A stretch of 64,000 nucleotides of DNA from assembly GCF_016889805.1 (NCBI RefSeq), contig NZ_CP069535.1, positions 992,001 to 1,056,000 on the forward strand, written 5' to 3'. Under the pieces are notes generated by a model. It did not search any database. It saw nothing but the letters and a program-made list of their open reading frames with translations, and had not been told where the DNA came from. Of this stretch, positions 44,794 through 52,035 are shown piece by piece (within the stretch, counting starts at the first letter, position 1; every line of letters starts with the position of its first letter). The translations under genes were made by a program, and so were the position numbers. This DNA is from Rhodanobacter sp. FDAARGOS 1247 (GTDB lineage Bacteria; Pseudomonadota; Gammaproteobacteria; Xanthomonadales; Rhodanobacteraceae).

Positions 44794-45750
44794 ATGCCGG
44801 TCGAGCCCAAACCGGTCATGCACGTGATGGCCGCGGTCATGCTCGACGCGCTGGGCCGCGTGCTGCTGGCGCAGCGACCGCCGGGCAAGCACCTGGCGGG
44901 CCTGTGGGAGTTTCCCGGCGGCAAGCTGGAGGCGGGCGAAACACCCTTCGAGGCGCTGGCGCGCGAGTTGCGCGAGGAGATCGGCGTCATCCTGCTGCGG
45001 GCCGAGCCGCTGATCCGCGTGCCTTGCCACTATCCCGACCGCGAGCTGTTGCTCGATACCTGGCAGACCGCGCAATGGGAAGGCGAACCGCAATCGCTGG
45101 AGGGCCAGGCCCTGCAATGGCTGCCGCCGGAGCAGGTCGATCCCTCCATGCTGACCCGGGCCGACCGCGCGATCCTGCAGGCCTTGCGCCTGCCTTCCCG
45201 CTACGCCATCACCCCGGCCGACGTGCCGCCGGAGCAGGCTGGCGCGTGGTTCGAGCGGATCGGCCAGGCGATCGAACGCAGTCCGCAACTGGTGCAGTTG
45301 CACTTGCCGCTGTGGCCGCGCGAGATGGTGCGCGAACTGGCCACCGGCCTGCTGCCACTGGCCCGGCGCCATGGTTCGCAACTGCTGTTGCACGGTGACA
45401 TCGAAGGTGCGCGGCTGCTGGGCATCGGCGTGCAGTTGCGCAGTCGCGAGCTGGAGGCGCTGGGCGAACGCCCCCTGCCGCTGTCGCAGCTGATCGGCGC
45501 CAGTTGCCATGGTGCGGTCGACCTTGCCCGGGCCGAGCAGCTGGGCGTGGATTTCGCCACCCTGGCGCCGGTCGCCGCCACGCCCACCTATCTGCAGACT
45601 CCGTCCTTGGGCTGGACCTGCTTCCAGTCGCTGGCAGAAGCCGCTGCATTGCCCGTCTACGCCCTGGGCGGCCTGGCGCCAGCGCACATCGCCCAGGCCC
45701 GGACCCATAGCGGTCAGGGCGTCGCGGGAACCCGCGAGTTCTGGCCGTGA
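44794..45750 (+). CDS. MutT-type Nudix hydrolase fused to ThiE/TenI-like domain
   Basis: 318 aa from the ATG at 44794. Residues 1-130 are a MutT-like Nudix domain with a complete Nudix box (GGKLEAGETPF...ELREEIGV), expected to remove 8-oxo-dGTP. Residues 135-318 align with the TIM barrel of thiamine-phosphate synthase/TenI (IGASCHGAVDLARAEQLGVD, VYALGGLAPAHI). The usual diphosphate-binding QLRxK is here VQLHLPL, and the TxTK loop reads PTYLQTPSLG, so thiamine synthesis is unlikely. Such fusions are common in gammaproteobacteria; the role of the second domain is unknown. Confidence 0.88.
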   Translation: MPVEPKPVMHVMAAVMLDALGRVLLAQRPPGKHLAGLWEFPGGKLEAGETPFEALARELREEIGVILLRAEPLIRVPCHYPDRELLLDTWQTAQWEGEPQSLEGQALQWLPPEQVDPSMLTRADRAILQALRLPSRYAITPADVPPEQAGAWFERIGQAIERSPQLVQLHLPLWPREMVRELATGLLPLARRHGSQLLLHGDIEGARLLGIGVQLRSRELEALGERPLPLSQLIGASCHGAVDLARAEQLGVDFATLAPVAATPTYLQTPSLGWTCFQSLAEAAALPVYALGGLAPAHIAQARTHSGQGVAGTREFWP

Positions 45751-45751
45751 C

Positions 45752-45784
45752 GTAGCGATCGCGGGCACCGCCCGCGGGTTTTGC
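45752..45784. terminator. GTAG-headed REP-like hairpin with T tract between convergent genes
   Basis: GTAG (45752-45755), then CGCGGGC (45760-45766), ACC, GCCCGCG (45770-45776), then GGTTTTG. It directly follows the Nudix/TenI stop and could end transcription on the plus strand. It also counts as a divergent copy of repeat family A. Confidence 0.7.
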
Positions 45785-45790
45785 GCCGCA

Positions 45791-46414
45791 TCACGAAGCG
45801 CGGCGTGCCAGCTCCAGGTAGCGCTGGTGCAGATGGGCAACTGCCTGGTCGAGGGCGGCTTCGTCACCGCTGTTGTCGATGACGTCGTGGGCGATGGCCA
45901 GGCGTGCTTCGCGCCGGGCCTGATGGGCCAGCATGCGGCGGGCCAGCGTCTCGTCGATGCCGTCTCGCGCCGTCAGGCGGGCAAGTTGCGTTGCTTCGGG
46001 CGCATCGACCAGCAGCACGCGATCGATCCAGCGGTAGTGTTCGATGTTCTCGACCAGCAGCGGAATGGCCAGCAGGCAATAAGGGCCCGCTTCGGCCATC
46101 GCGCGGTCGTGCAGCCACTGCCGCACGCGCGGATGGATGATGGCTTCCAGCGTGCGGCGCGCGCCCGGGTCGGCGAAGACGCGCTGGCGCATGGCGGCGC
46201 GATCCAGGCGACCGGCATTGTCCAGCACGTCGGCCCCGAATGCCGCGACCACTTCGGCCAGGCCCGACGTGCCGGGTTCGATCACGTCGCGGGCTGCCAC
46301 GTCGGCGTCATGCACGTGCACGCCCAGCGCCTCGAAGCGCCGCGTCACCGCGGTCTTGCCGGCGGCGACGCCACCGGTGAGCCCGATCACCAGCGCCGGT
46401 CGATGTCCGGTCAT
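45791..46414 (-). CDS. coaE: Dephospho-CoA kinase CoaE
   Basis: 207 aa. P loop LVIGLTGGVAAGKTAV, HDADVAARDV, and LLAIPLLVENIEHYRWIDRVLLVDA of the lid and core. It phosphorylates dephospho-CoA to CoA. The start overlaps the pilD stop by 4 bases, and pilC-pilD-coaE order is standard in Xanthomonadales and Pseudomonas. Confidence 0.95.
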   Translation of the reverse strand: MTGHRPALVIGLTGGVAAGKTAVTRRFEALGVHVHDADVAARDVIEPGTSGLAEVVAAFGADVLDNAGRLDRAAMRQRVFADPGARRTLEAIIHPRVRQWLHDRAMAEAGPYCLLAIPLLVENIEHYRWIDRVLLVDAPEATQLARLTARDGIDETLARRMLAHQARREARLAIAHDVIDNSGDEAALDQAVAHLHQRYLELARRAS

Positions 46415-47268
46415 CGCATGCCGGTCAGATGCAGGTAGCCGTCCAGCAGATCCGGGCCGGCCACGAACCAGACCCAGCCGGCGGCGGCGATGAACGGACC
46501 GAACGGCATCGGGATCTCGCGCTCATGCTTGCGCAGGGCGATCAGGCTGCCGCCCACCAGCGCGCCGATCAGCGAGGACAGCAGCACGATCGGCAGCAGC
46601 GCGACCGGGCCCATCCACGCGCCCAGGGCCGCCAGCAGCTTGAAGTCGCCGTAGCCCATGCCTTCCTTGCCGGTCAGCAGCTTGAACCCCCAGTACACGC
46701 TCCACAGGCTGAGGTAGCCGATCGCCGCGGCAAGAATCGCGCTGGGGGCGCTGACGAACATCGGCAGCAGCGACAGCAACAGACCAAGCCACAACAGCGG
46801 CAACGTCAGCTGATCGGGCAGCAATTGAGTGCGAAAGTCGATGCCGGCTGCCGCGATCAAGACCCAGGTGAACATCAGTCCCGCCAGCGCGGCCCACGAA
46901 GGCCCGAACTTCCACACGATCACCGCGCTCAGGATGCCGCTGAGCAACTCCACCAGCGGGTACTGGATCGAGATCCTGGTCTGGCAATAGCGGCAGCGCC
47001 CGCGCAGCAGCAGCCAGCCGAACAGCGGAATGTTGTCCAGCGCCGACAGCGGATGCTTGCATTGCGGGCAGTGCGACGGCTCGCGCACGATGCCCGGCGG
47101 CAGGGGCTCGGCGTCGCCTTCGATCTCCAGCACGTCACGGGCCTCGTGGCGCCAGGCCGCGGCCATGCGCTCGGGCAGGCGCAGGATCACCACGTTGAGA
47201 AAGCTGCCCACCAACAAGCCGAGCACGGCAGCCAGGGCAATCCAGAGGGCGAAGGGAAGATCGGGCAT
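46411..47268 (-). CDS. pilD: Type IV prepilin peptidase / N-methyltransferase PilD
   Basis: 285 aa. Eight membrane segments, with a cytoplasmic zinc loop carrying two CxxC pairs (CPQCKHPLSA and CRYCQTR). The two catalytic Asp residues are in AGIDFRTQLLPDQ and GKEGMGYGDFKLL. It cleaves the leader of type IV prepilins and T2SS pseudopilins and methylates the new N terminus. Normally follows pilC closely; here a 464-base insert containing a nuclease gene separates them. Confidence 0.95.
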   Translation of the reverse strand: MPDLPFALWIALAAVLGLLVGSFLNVVILRLPERMAAAWRHEARDVLEIEGDAEPLPPGIVREPSHCPQCKHPLSALDNIPLFGWLLLRGRCRYCQTRISIQYPLVELLSGILSAVIVWKFGPSWAALAGLMFTWVLIAAAGIDFRTQLLPDQLTLPLLWLGLLLSLLPMFVSAPSAILAAAIGYLSLWSVYWGFKLLTGKEGMGYGDFKLLAALGAWMGPVALLPIVLLSSLIGALVGGSLIALRKHEREIPMPFGPFIAAAGWVWFVAGPDLLDGYLHLTGMR

Positions 47269-47283
47269 GCGTCAGCCTTGCTT

Positions 47284-47676
47284 TTAAGGCCCCTCTCCCT
47301 GCGGGAGAGGGGGTGGGGAGAGGGTACGGCCCCGAGCGAAGTTCAAAATCGCCTCAAGCACCGCCTCGGTTTCCTGCAAAACCTGATTGTCCCAGAATCT
47401 CAGCACCACGAGGCCTCGTCGCTCTAGCGCACGCGTACGGATGCTGTCCGTTTCCTCGTCGTGTTGCGAACCATCGATCTCGACGACCAGCCTGAGTTCT
47501 TCGCAGAAGAAGTCGGCGATATACGGCGGGATGGGGTGCTGACGGCGGAACTTGAGCCCGGCGAGGCGTTTGGCGCGCAGGTGATACCAGAGTTTGAGTT
47601 CGGCGTCGGTGCTGGCGGTGCGCAGCAACTTTGCGGTGGTCAACGTTCTGGTGGGCAGAGGCGGTTTGTGGCGCAT
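47284..47676 (-). CDS. DUF559 (Vsr-like) endonuclease-domain protein
   Basis: 130 aa from the ATG at 47676. DUF559 core: ELKLWYHLRAKRLAGLKFRR, then PYIADFFCEELRLVVEIDGSQ with the PD-(D/E)XK-type D...ExD residues, and ALERRGLVVLRFWDNQVL. The last 14 residues (TLSPPPLPQGEGP) are encoded by the hairpin repeat at 47288-47329, and an inverted copy lies just upstream of the start, supplying a GGGGAGAGGG purine run at the ribosome-binding position. The family is related in fold to the Vsr mismatch nuclease; no activity has been shown for most members. It interrupts the pilC-pilD operon. Confidence 0.85.
   Translation of the reverse strand: MRHKPPLPTRTLTTAKLLRTASTDAELKLWYHLRAKRLAGLKFRRQHPIPPYIADFFCEELRLVVEIDGSQHDEETDSIRTRALERRGLVVLRFWDNQVLQETEAVLEAILNFARGRTLSPPPLPQGEGP
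47288..47329 (+). repeat. Inverted boundary repeat of the nuclease unit, left
   Basis: GGCCCCTCTCCC-TGC-GGGAGAGGG hairpin followed by GGTGGGGAGAGGGTACGG. Overlaps the 3' end of the DUF559 gene. Confidence 0.9.
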
Positions 47677-47684
47677 CGCTTGAA

Positions 47685-47726
47685 CCGTACCCTCTCCCCA
47701 ACCCCTCTCCCGAAGGGAGAGGGGCT
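47685..47726 (-). repeat. Inverted boundary repeat of the nuclease unit, right
   Basis: Read on the minus strand: AGCCCCTCTCCC-TTC-GGGAGAGGG, then GTTGGGGAGAGGGTACGG. Nearly identical to the left repeat in inverted orientation. It lies between the pilC stop and the DUF559 start. Confidence 0.9.
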
Positions 47727-47732
47727 CTTCGG

Positions 47733-49004
47733 TCAGACCGTACCGGCGAGCTTGAAGATCGGCAAGTACAGCGCCACCACCATGCCGCCCACGATACCGC
47801 CCAGCACCACCATGATGATCGGCTCGAGCAGGGTGGACAGGGTGTCGACCGCGTTCTCCACTTCTTCCTCGTAGAACTCGGCCACCTTGAACAGCATGTT
47901 GTCCAGTGCGCCGGATTCTTCGCCGATGGCGGTCATCTGCACCACCATGTTCGGAAACAGGCCGGTCTGCTTCATCGCCAGCTGCAGCTGATGACCGACC
48001 GAGATGTCGTCGCGCATCTGCCTGACCGCGTCGCCGTAGACGATACTGCCAGTGGCGCCAGCCACAGCCTCCAGCGCCTCGACCAGGGGCACGCCGGCGC
48101 GGAAGGTCACGCCCAGCGTGCGCGAGAAGCGGGCGATCGCCGAGTTGCGCACGATATTGCCCATCACTGGCAACTTCAGCGACAGCCGGTCCAGGAAGTG
48201 GGCGAATTTCAGCGAGCGCTTCTTGGCGAAGACGATCGCCACGATGCTGCCGATGATGCTGCCGATCACCAGCCACCAGTAGCTCTGCATGAACTCCGAC
48301 ATGTTCACCAGCACCTGGGTCGGCGCGGGCAGGTCGGCACCGGCATCCTGGAAGGTCTTGGAGAACACCGGCACCACGAACAGCAGCATGATCAGCATGA
48401 CCAGGAACACCACGGCCAGCACCATCATCGGGTAGAACAGCGCCTTCTTGATCTTCTTCTTGATCGCCTCGGTGCGCTCCTTGTAGGTCGCCACGGTGTC
48501 CAGCACGGTGTCCAGCACGCCGGAGGCTTCGCCGGCGTGGACCAGGTTGCAGTAGAGCTCGTCGAACTGCACCGGGTAGCGGCCCAGCGCTTCATGCAGG
48601 GACGCGCCGCCCTCGATGTTCTGCTTCACGTCCAGCAGGATGTTCTTGAAGCGGACGTTCTTCTGGCCATCGGCGATGATGTCGAAGGCCTGCACCATCG
48701 GCACGCCGGACGCCATCATGGTGGCGATCTGGCGGCTGAAGACGGCCACGTCGCCCGGCTTCACCGAGCTGCCGGAGGAACCGAACAGGGGCTTGGAGCG
48801 CTCGCGCACGGTCTGCGGGTTCATGCCCTGGCGGCGCAGTTCGGCCTTCACCAGCGAGGCGTTCTTCGCCGGCATGTCCCCCTTCATGCGCTTGCCGCGC
48901 TTGTCCAGCGCCACCCATTCGTAGGTGGTCAGCTTGCTGACTTCGGCACGTTGGGCGCCGAGCGCGCGCGCCTTGTCGATATTCGTTGCGGTAGCCGTGG
49001 CCAT
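47733..49004 (-). CDS. pilC: Type IV pilus assembly inner-membrane protein PilC
   Basis: 423 aa from the ATG at 49004, which has GGGGGAAG at a correct distance; an ATG two codons earlier (49010) is too close to it. Two T2SSF domains: PGDVAVFSRQIATMMASGVP... and FLDRLSLKLPVMGNIVRNSAIARFSRTL...GVPLVEAL, with three membrane segments including LVMLIMLLFVVPVFSKTF. PilC is the platform protein of the pilus motor, working with PilB. The 142 bases before pilB contain no pilin gene. Confidence 0.95.
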   Translation of the reverse strand: MATATATNIDKARALGAQRAEVSKLTTYEWVALDKRGKRMKGDMPAKNASLVKAELRRQGMNPQTVRERSKPLFGSSGSSVKPGDVAVFSRQIATMMASGVPMVQAFDIIADGQKNVRFKNILLDVKQNIEGGASLHEALGRYPVQFDELYCNLVHAGEASGVLDTVLDTVATYKERTEAIKKKIKKALFYPMMVLAVVFLVMLIMLLFVVPVFSKTFQDAGADLPAPTQVLVNMSEFMQSYWWLVIGSIIGSIVAIVFAKKRSLKFAHFLDRLSLKLPVMGNIVRNSAIARFSRTLGVTFRAGVPLVEALEAVAGATGSIVYGDAVRQMRDDISVGHQLQLAMKQTGLFPNMVVQMTAIGEESGALDNMLFKVAEFYEEEVENAVDTLSTLLEPIIMVVLGGIVGGMVVALYLPIFKLAGTV

Positions 49005-49146
49005 GCGCATCTTCCCCCAGTGGTCCAGTCCCGGCGCCGTCCCCGCGGGCGGCGAACAAGATATTCGTGAAGCTTATGTCATTTTTGCCCCGCCAAACCG
49101 TGGCGCCGGACGCAACTTCGGTGCGGCGGCGGTCGCGATTCGCCGC

Positions 49147-50871
49147 TTATTCCTTGGTCACGCGGTCGATCTCGATCAGGCTGGTCAGACCCTGCTTCAC
49201 CTTCAGCAGGGCCGAAGCGCGCAGGTCGTTCACCCCGGCGGCCTTGGCCGCCGCCGCGATCTCCATGGTGTTGCCGCCCTGCAGGATGATCTTCTGGATC
49301 TCCTCCAGCATCGGCATCACCTGGTAAATGCCCACGCGGCCCTTGTAGCCGTCATTGCAGCCGTCGCAGCCGCCGGCCTCGTAGATCGTCATCCCCTCGT
49401 CGATATCGGCCTGGCTGAAGCCGGCCGCCAGAAGCACCTGCGGCGGCAGATCCATCGGCTTCTTGCAATCATGCAGGCGCCGCGCCAAGCGCTGGGCGAT
49501 GATCAGGGTGACCGACGAGGTGATGTTGTACGGGGCGATGCCCATGTTCATCAGGCGCGAAACCGTCTGCGCCGCGTCGTTGGTGTGCAGGGTGGACAGC
49601 ACCATGTGGCCGGTCTGCGCGGCCTTGATCGCGATTTCGGCGGTTTCCAGGTCGCGGATTTCGCCGACCATGATCACGTCCGGATCCTGGCGCAGGAACG
49701 AGCGCAGGGCGCTGGCGAAGGTCATGCCGCGCTTGACGTTCTGCTGCACCTGGTTGATGCCTTCCACGCGGATTTCCACCGGGTCTTCCACGGTGGAAAT
49801 GTTGCGTTCGGGCGTGTTGAGCATGTTCAGGCCGGTGTACAGCGACACCGTCTTGCCCGAGCCGGTGGGGCCGGTGACCAGCACCAGGCCGTACGGCTTG
49901 TGGATGGCGTCGATGTAGAGCTTCTGCTGATTCGGCTCGTAGCCCAGCTTCTCGATGCCGATCCTGGCCGAGGAGCCGTCCAGGATACGCATCACGATCT
50001 TCTCGCCGAACAGCGTGGGCAGCACGCTGACGCGGAAGTCGACTGCGCGGGTCTTGGACAGGTTGAGCTTGATGCGGCCGTCCTGCGGCACGCGCTTTTC
50101 GGCGATATCCAGCTGAGACATCACTTTGATGCGCGACGAGATGCGGTTGGCCATCTTCATCGGCGGGTTGGCCACCGTGCTGAGGATGCCGTCCATGCGC
50201 ACGCGCACCCGGTACTGCGTCTCGAACGGTTCGAAATGGATGTCCGAGGCGCCGCGACGGATCGCATCGACCAGCACCTTGTTGACGAACTTCACCACCG
50301 GCGCGTCGTCGTTGCCGGTGGCATCGACGCCGCTGCTCGATTCGCTTTCGCCGTCGCCGGCCTCGATATCGAGCTCGTCGAGGTCGCCGCCGCCCATGTC
50401 CGGCATGGTGTTGCGCAGGTTGTTCAGCAGGCTTTCGATCACCTTCTGCAGCGAGTTGCGCTCCACCAGGATCGGCTCGACCATGCAGTTGGAGTGGAAC
50501 TTGATCTCGTCCAGCGCATGCGACTGCATCGGGTCGGCGATGCCCACGTAAAGCCGCTTGCCGCGACGGAACAGCGGCAGCGCCTGGTGCTTGGTGATCA
50601 AGGCCTCGCTGATCAGGTCCAGCGGCATCGTGGTCGGATTCAACGAGGCCACGTCCATCATCGGCATGCCGAACTCGACCGACGCCACCCGCGTCAGCTC
50701 CGCACTATCGACCAAGCCGTGATCCAGCAACCAGGTACCCAGCGCAGCCTTCTGCTGCCCGCTGTCCGCCATGGCCTTGCGGACCACGTCCTCCGCCATC
50801 ACGCCTTCGGACACCAGCCGGCGCGCCATGCCGGACAGACCCGTAAGCGACGGTTGCAATTGAGATGACAT
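49147..50871 (-). CDS. pilB: Type IV pilus assembly ATPase PilB
   Basis: 574 aa. N-terminal MshEN-type domain, then the GspE/PilB ATPase: Walker A GPTGSGKT, Asp box STVEDPVEIRVEG, Walker B GEIRDLETAEIA and the His box LSTLHTNDAAQTVSRL. A zinc site near the C terminus has Cys in LHDCKKP and GGCDGCNDGYKGR. Hexameric motor that extends pili, the likely output of the Chp system at the left of the window. First gene of the pilB-pilC-(nuclease)-pilD-coaE series on the minus strand. Confidence 0.96.
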   Translation of the reverse strand: MSSQLQPSLTGLSGMARRLVSEGVMAEDVVRKAMADSGQQKAALGTWLLDHGLVDSAELTRVASVEFGMPMMDVASLNPTTMPLDLISEALITKHQALPLFRRGKRLYVGIADPMQSHALDEIKFHSNCMVEPILVERNSLQKVIESLLNNLRNTMPDMGGGDLDELDIEAGDGESESSSGVDATGNDDAPVVKFVNKVLVDAIRRGASDIHFEPFETQYRVRVRMDGILSTVANPPMKMANRISSRIKVMSQLDIAEKRVPQDGRIKLNLSKTRAVDFRVSVLPTLFGEKIVMRILDGSSARIGIEKLGYEPNQQKLYIDAIHKPYGLVLVTGPTGSGKTVSLYTGLNMLNTPERNISTVEDPVEIRVEGINQVQQNVKRGMTFASALRSFLRQDPDVIMVGEIRDLETAEIAIKAAQTGHMVLSTLHTNDAAQTVSRLMNMGIAPYNITSSVTLIIAQRLARRLHDCKKPMDLPPQVLLAAGFSQADIDEGMTIYEAGGCDGCNDGYKGRVGIYQVMPMLEEIQKIILQGGNTMEIAAAAKAAGVNDLRASALLKVKQGLTSLIEIDRVTKE

Positions 50872-51038
50872 AAACGGCTCGACCTTGCCCCTGTATGTTG
50901 TTGAATCTACCGCAGTCCGCCCCGCAGGTCACCCACTGAATGCAATTCCCCGCGGGTCACCGCCGGATAGCTCGACGCAGCGCACAAACGCACGGCGCGG
51001 CCGCCTCTTCAGGGTTACCCGGAAGTCGCAGGGTAGAT

Positions 51039-51090
51039 TCCTCCCCCTGCTTGCAGGGGGAGGGCAGGAGGGGGTCAAGCTCTTGATCCA
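51039..51090. repeat. Family-B hairpin repeat with conserved flank
   Basis: CCTCCCCCTGC-TT-GCAGGGGGAGG hairpin, GCAGGAGGGGGTC, then AAGCTCTTGATC. The flank is the reverse complement of the GATCAAGAGC next to the copy at 26647. Confidence 0.85.
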
Positions 51091-51152
51091 ATCCCCAAGA
51101 TCCCCGCACTGCCAACTCCCCGCCTGACCCCATCTCCCCTTCACGCTATGAT

Positions 51153-51171
51153 CCCCCGGCCACCCCGGGGG
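51153..51171 (+). promoter_or_regulatory. Hairpin covering the ribosome-binding site of the glycosyltransferase gene
   Basis: CCCCCGG (51153-51159) pairs with CCGGGGG (51165-51171) over loop CCACC. The right arm contains most of the GGGGGAA Shine-Dalgarno sequence for the TTG start at 51181, so folding would block translation. Confidence 0.55.
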
Positions 51172-51180
51172 AACCACCTG

Positions 51181-52035
51181 TTGAATCGCCTCAGCATCAT
51201 CCTGCCCGCCAAGAATGAAGCGCCCGCCTTGGCGGCCCTGCTGCCGCGCCTGCGTGCCGCCCACCCCGACGCCGAAATCATCGTGGTCGACGACGGCTCC
51301 ACCGACGACACCCGCAGCATCTGCAAGGGCAACGAGATCACCTGCCTCAGCGCGCCGTACTCCATGGGCAACGGCGCGGCGATCAAGCGCGGCGCCCGGG
51401 CTGCCAGCGGCGACATCCTGGTGTTCATGGACGGGGACGGCCAGCACGACCCCGCGGACATCAAGCGCCTGCTCGACCAGCTGAACCGCGGCTACGACAT
51501 GGTCGTCGGCGCCCGTGACTGGGACAGCCAGGCCGGGGTCGGCCGCGGCCTGGCCAACACCTTGTACAACTGGCTGGCCACCCGCATGACCGGCCACCCG
51601 GTGCTCGATCTCACCTCGGGCTTCCGCGCCGTTCGCGCGGACAAGTTCCGCGAATTCCTGCACCTGCTGCCCAACGGCTTCAGCTACCCCACCACCAGCA
51701 CCATGGCGTTCTTCCGCAGCGCCTACGCCGTGGCCTACATCCCCATCAAGGCTGCCCAGCGCGTCGGGCGTAGCCACATCAAGCCCCTGCGCGACGGCCT
51801 GCGTTTCCTGCTGATCATCTTCAAGATCGCCACGCTCTACTCGCCGCTGAAGTTGTTCGTGCCGGCGAGCGTGGTGTTCTTTTTGCTGGGCTGCGCGAAC
51901 TATGCGTGGACCTTCATGCATGAGGGGCGCCTCACCAACATGAGCACGCTGCTGTGGAGTGCGGCGGTGATCGTATTTCTGATCGGGTTGGTTTCCGAGC
52001 AGATCACAGGCTTGATGTATCGACGCGATGCCTGA
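51181..52035 (+). CDS. Family 2 glycosyltransferase (dolichol-phosphate-mannose-synthase-like)
   Basis: 284 aa from a TTG at 51181 with GGGGGAA 7 bases upstream; the ATG at 51148 would put the hairpin inside the gene. GT-A fold: LSIILPAKNEA, EIIVVDDGSTDDT, ILVFMDGDGQHDPADI with the metal-binding DxD, and VVGARDWDSQAGVGRGLAN. Two C-terminal membrane segments anchor it. It probably loads a sugar onto a polyprenyl phosphate at the inner membrane. First gene of the plus-strand half of the polysaccharide locus; overlaps the next by 8 bases. Confidence 0.88.
   Translation: MNRLSIILPAKNEAPALAALLPRLRAAHPDAEIIVVDDGSTDDTRSICKGNEITCLSAPYSMGNGAAIKRGARAASGDILVFMDGDGQHDPADIKRLLDQLNRGYDMVVGARDWDSQAGVGRGLANTLYNWLATRMTGHPVLDLTSGFRAVRADKFREFLHLLPNGFSYPTTSTMAFFRSAYAVAYIPIKAAQRVGRSHIKPLRDGLRFLLIIFKIATLYSPLKLFVPASVVFFLLGCANYAWTFMHEGRLTNMSTLLWSAAVIVFLIGLVSEQITGLMYRRDA

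Larger units (their letters stand above)
50872..51180. other. 309-base divergent region between pilB and glycosyltransferase
   Basis: No supported gene. It should hold the pilB promoter, but no convincing sigma-54 site (TGGC-N9-TTGC) was found. It also contains a family-B repeat (51039-51090) and an RBS-covering hairpin (51153-51171). Confidence 0.5.

Noticed and set aside
48925..50868. 647-codon plus-strand open frame
   Set aside because: Antisense to pilB and part of pilC, with a His/Arg-rich product typical of shadow frames.
50872..50960. Sigma-54 promoter for pilB
   Set aside because: No TGGC-N9-TTGC-like match could be found on the minus strand.
50885..51127. 80-codon plus-strand frame before the glycosyltransferase
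   Set aside because: Runs through a hairpin repeat and has no ribosome-binding site or recognisable sequence.
51148..51180. ATG at 51148 as the start of the family 2 glycosyltransferase
   Set aside because: It would add PRPPRGNHL-type residues encoded by a GC hairpin. The TTG at 51181 has a better-spaced ribosome-binding site and begins at the conserved domain.
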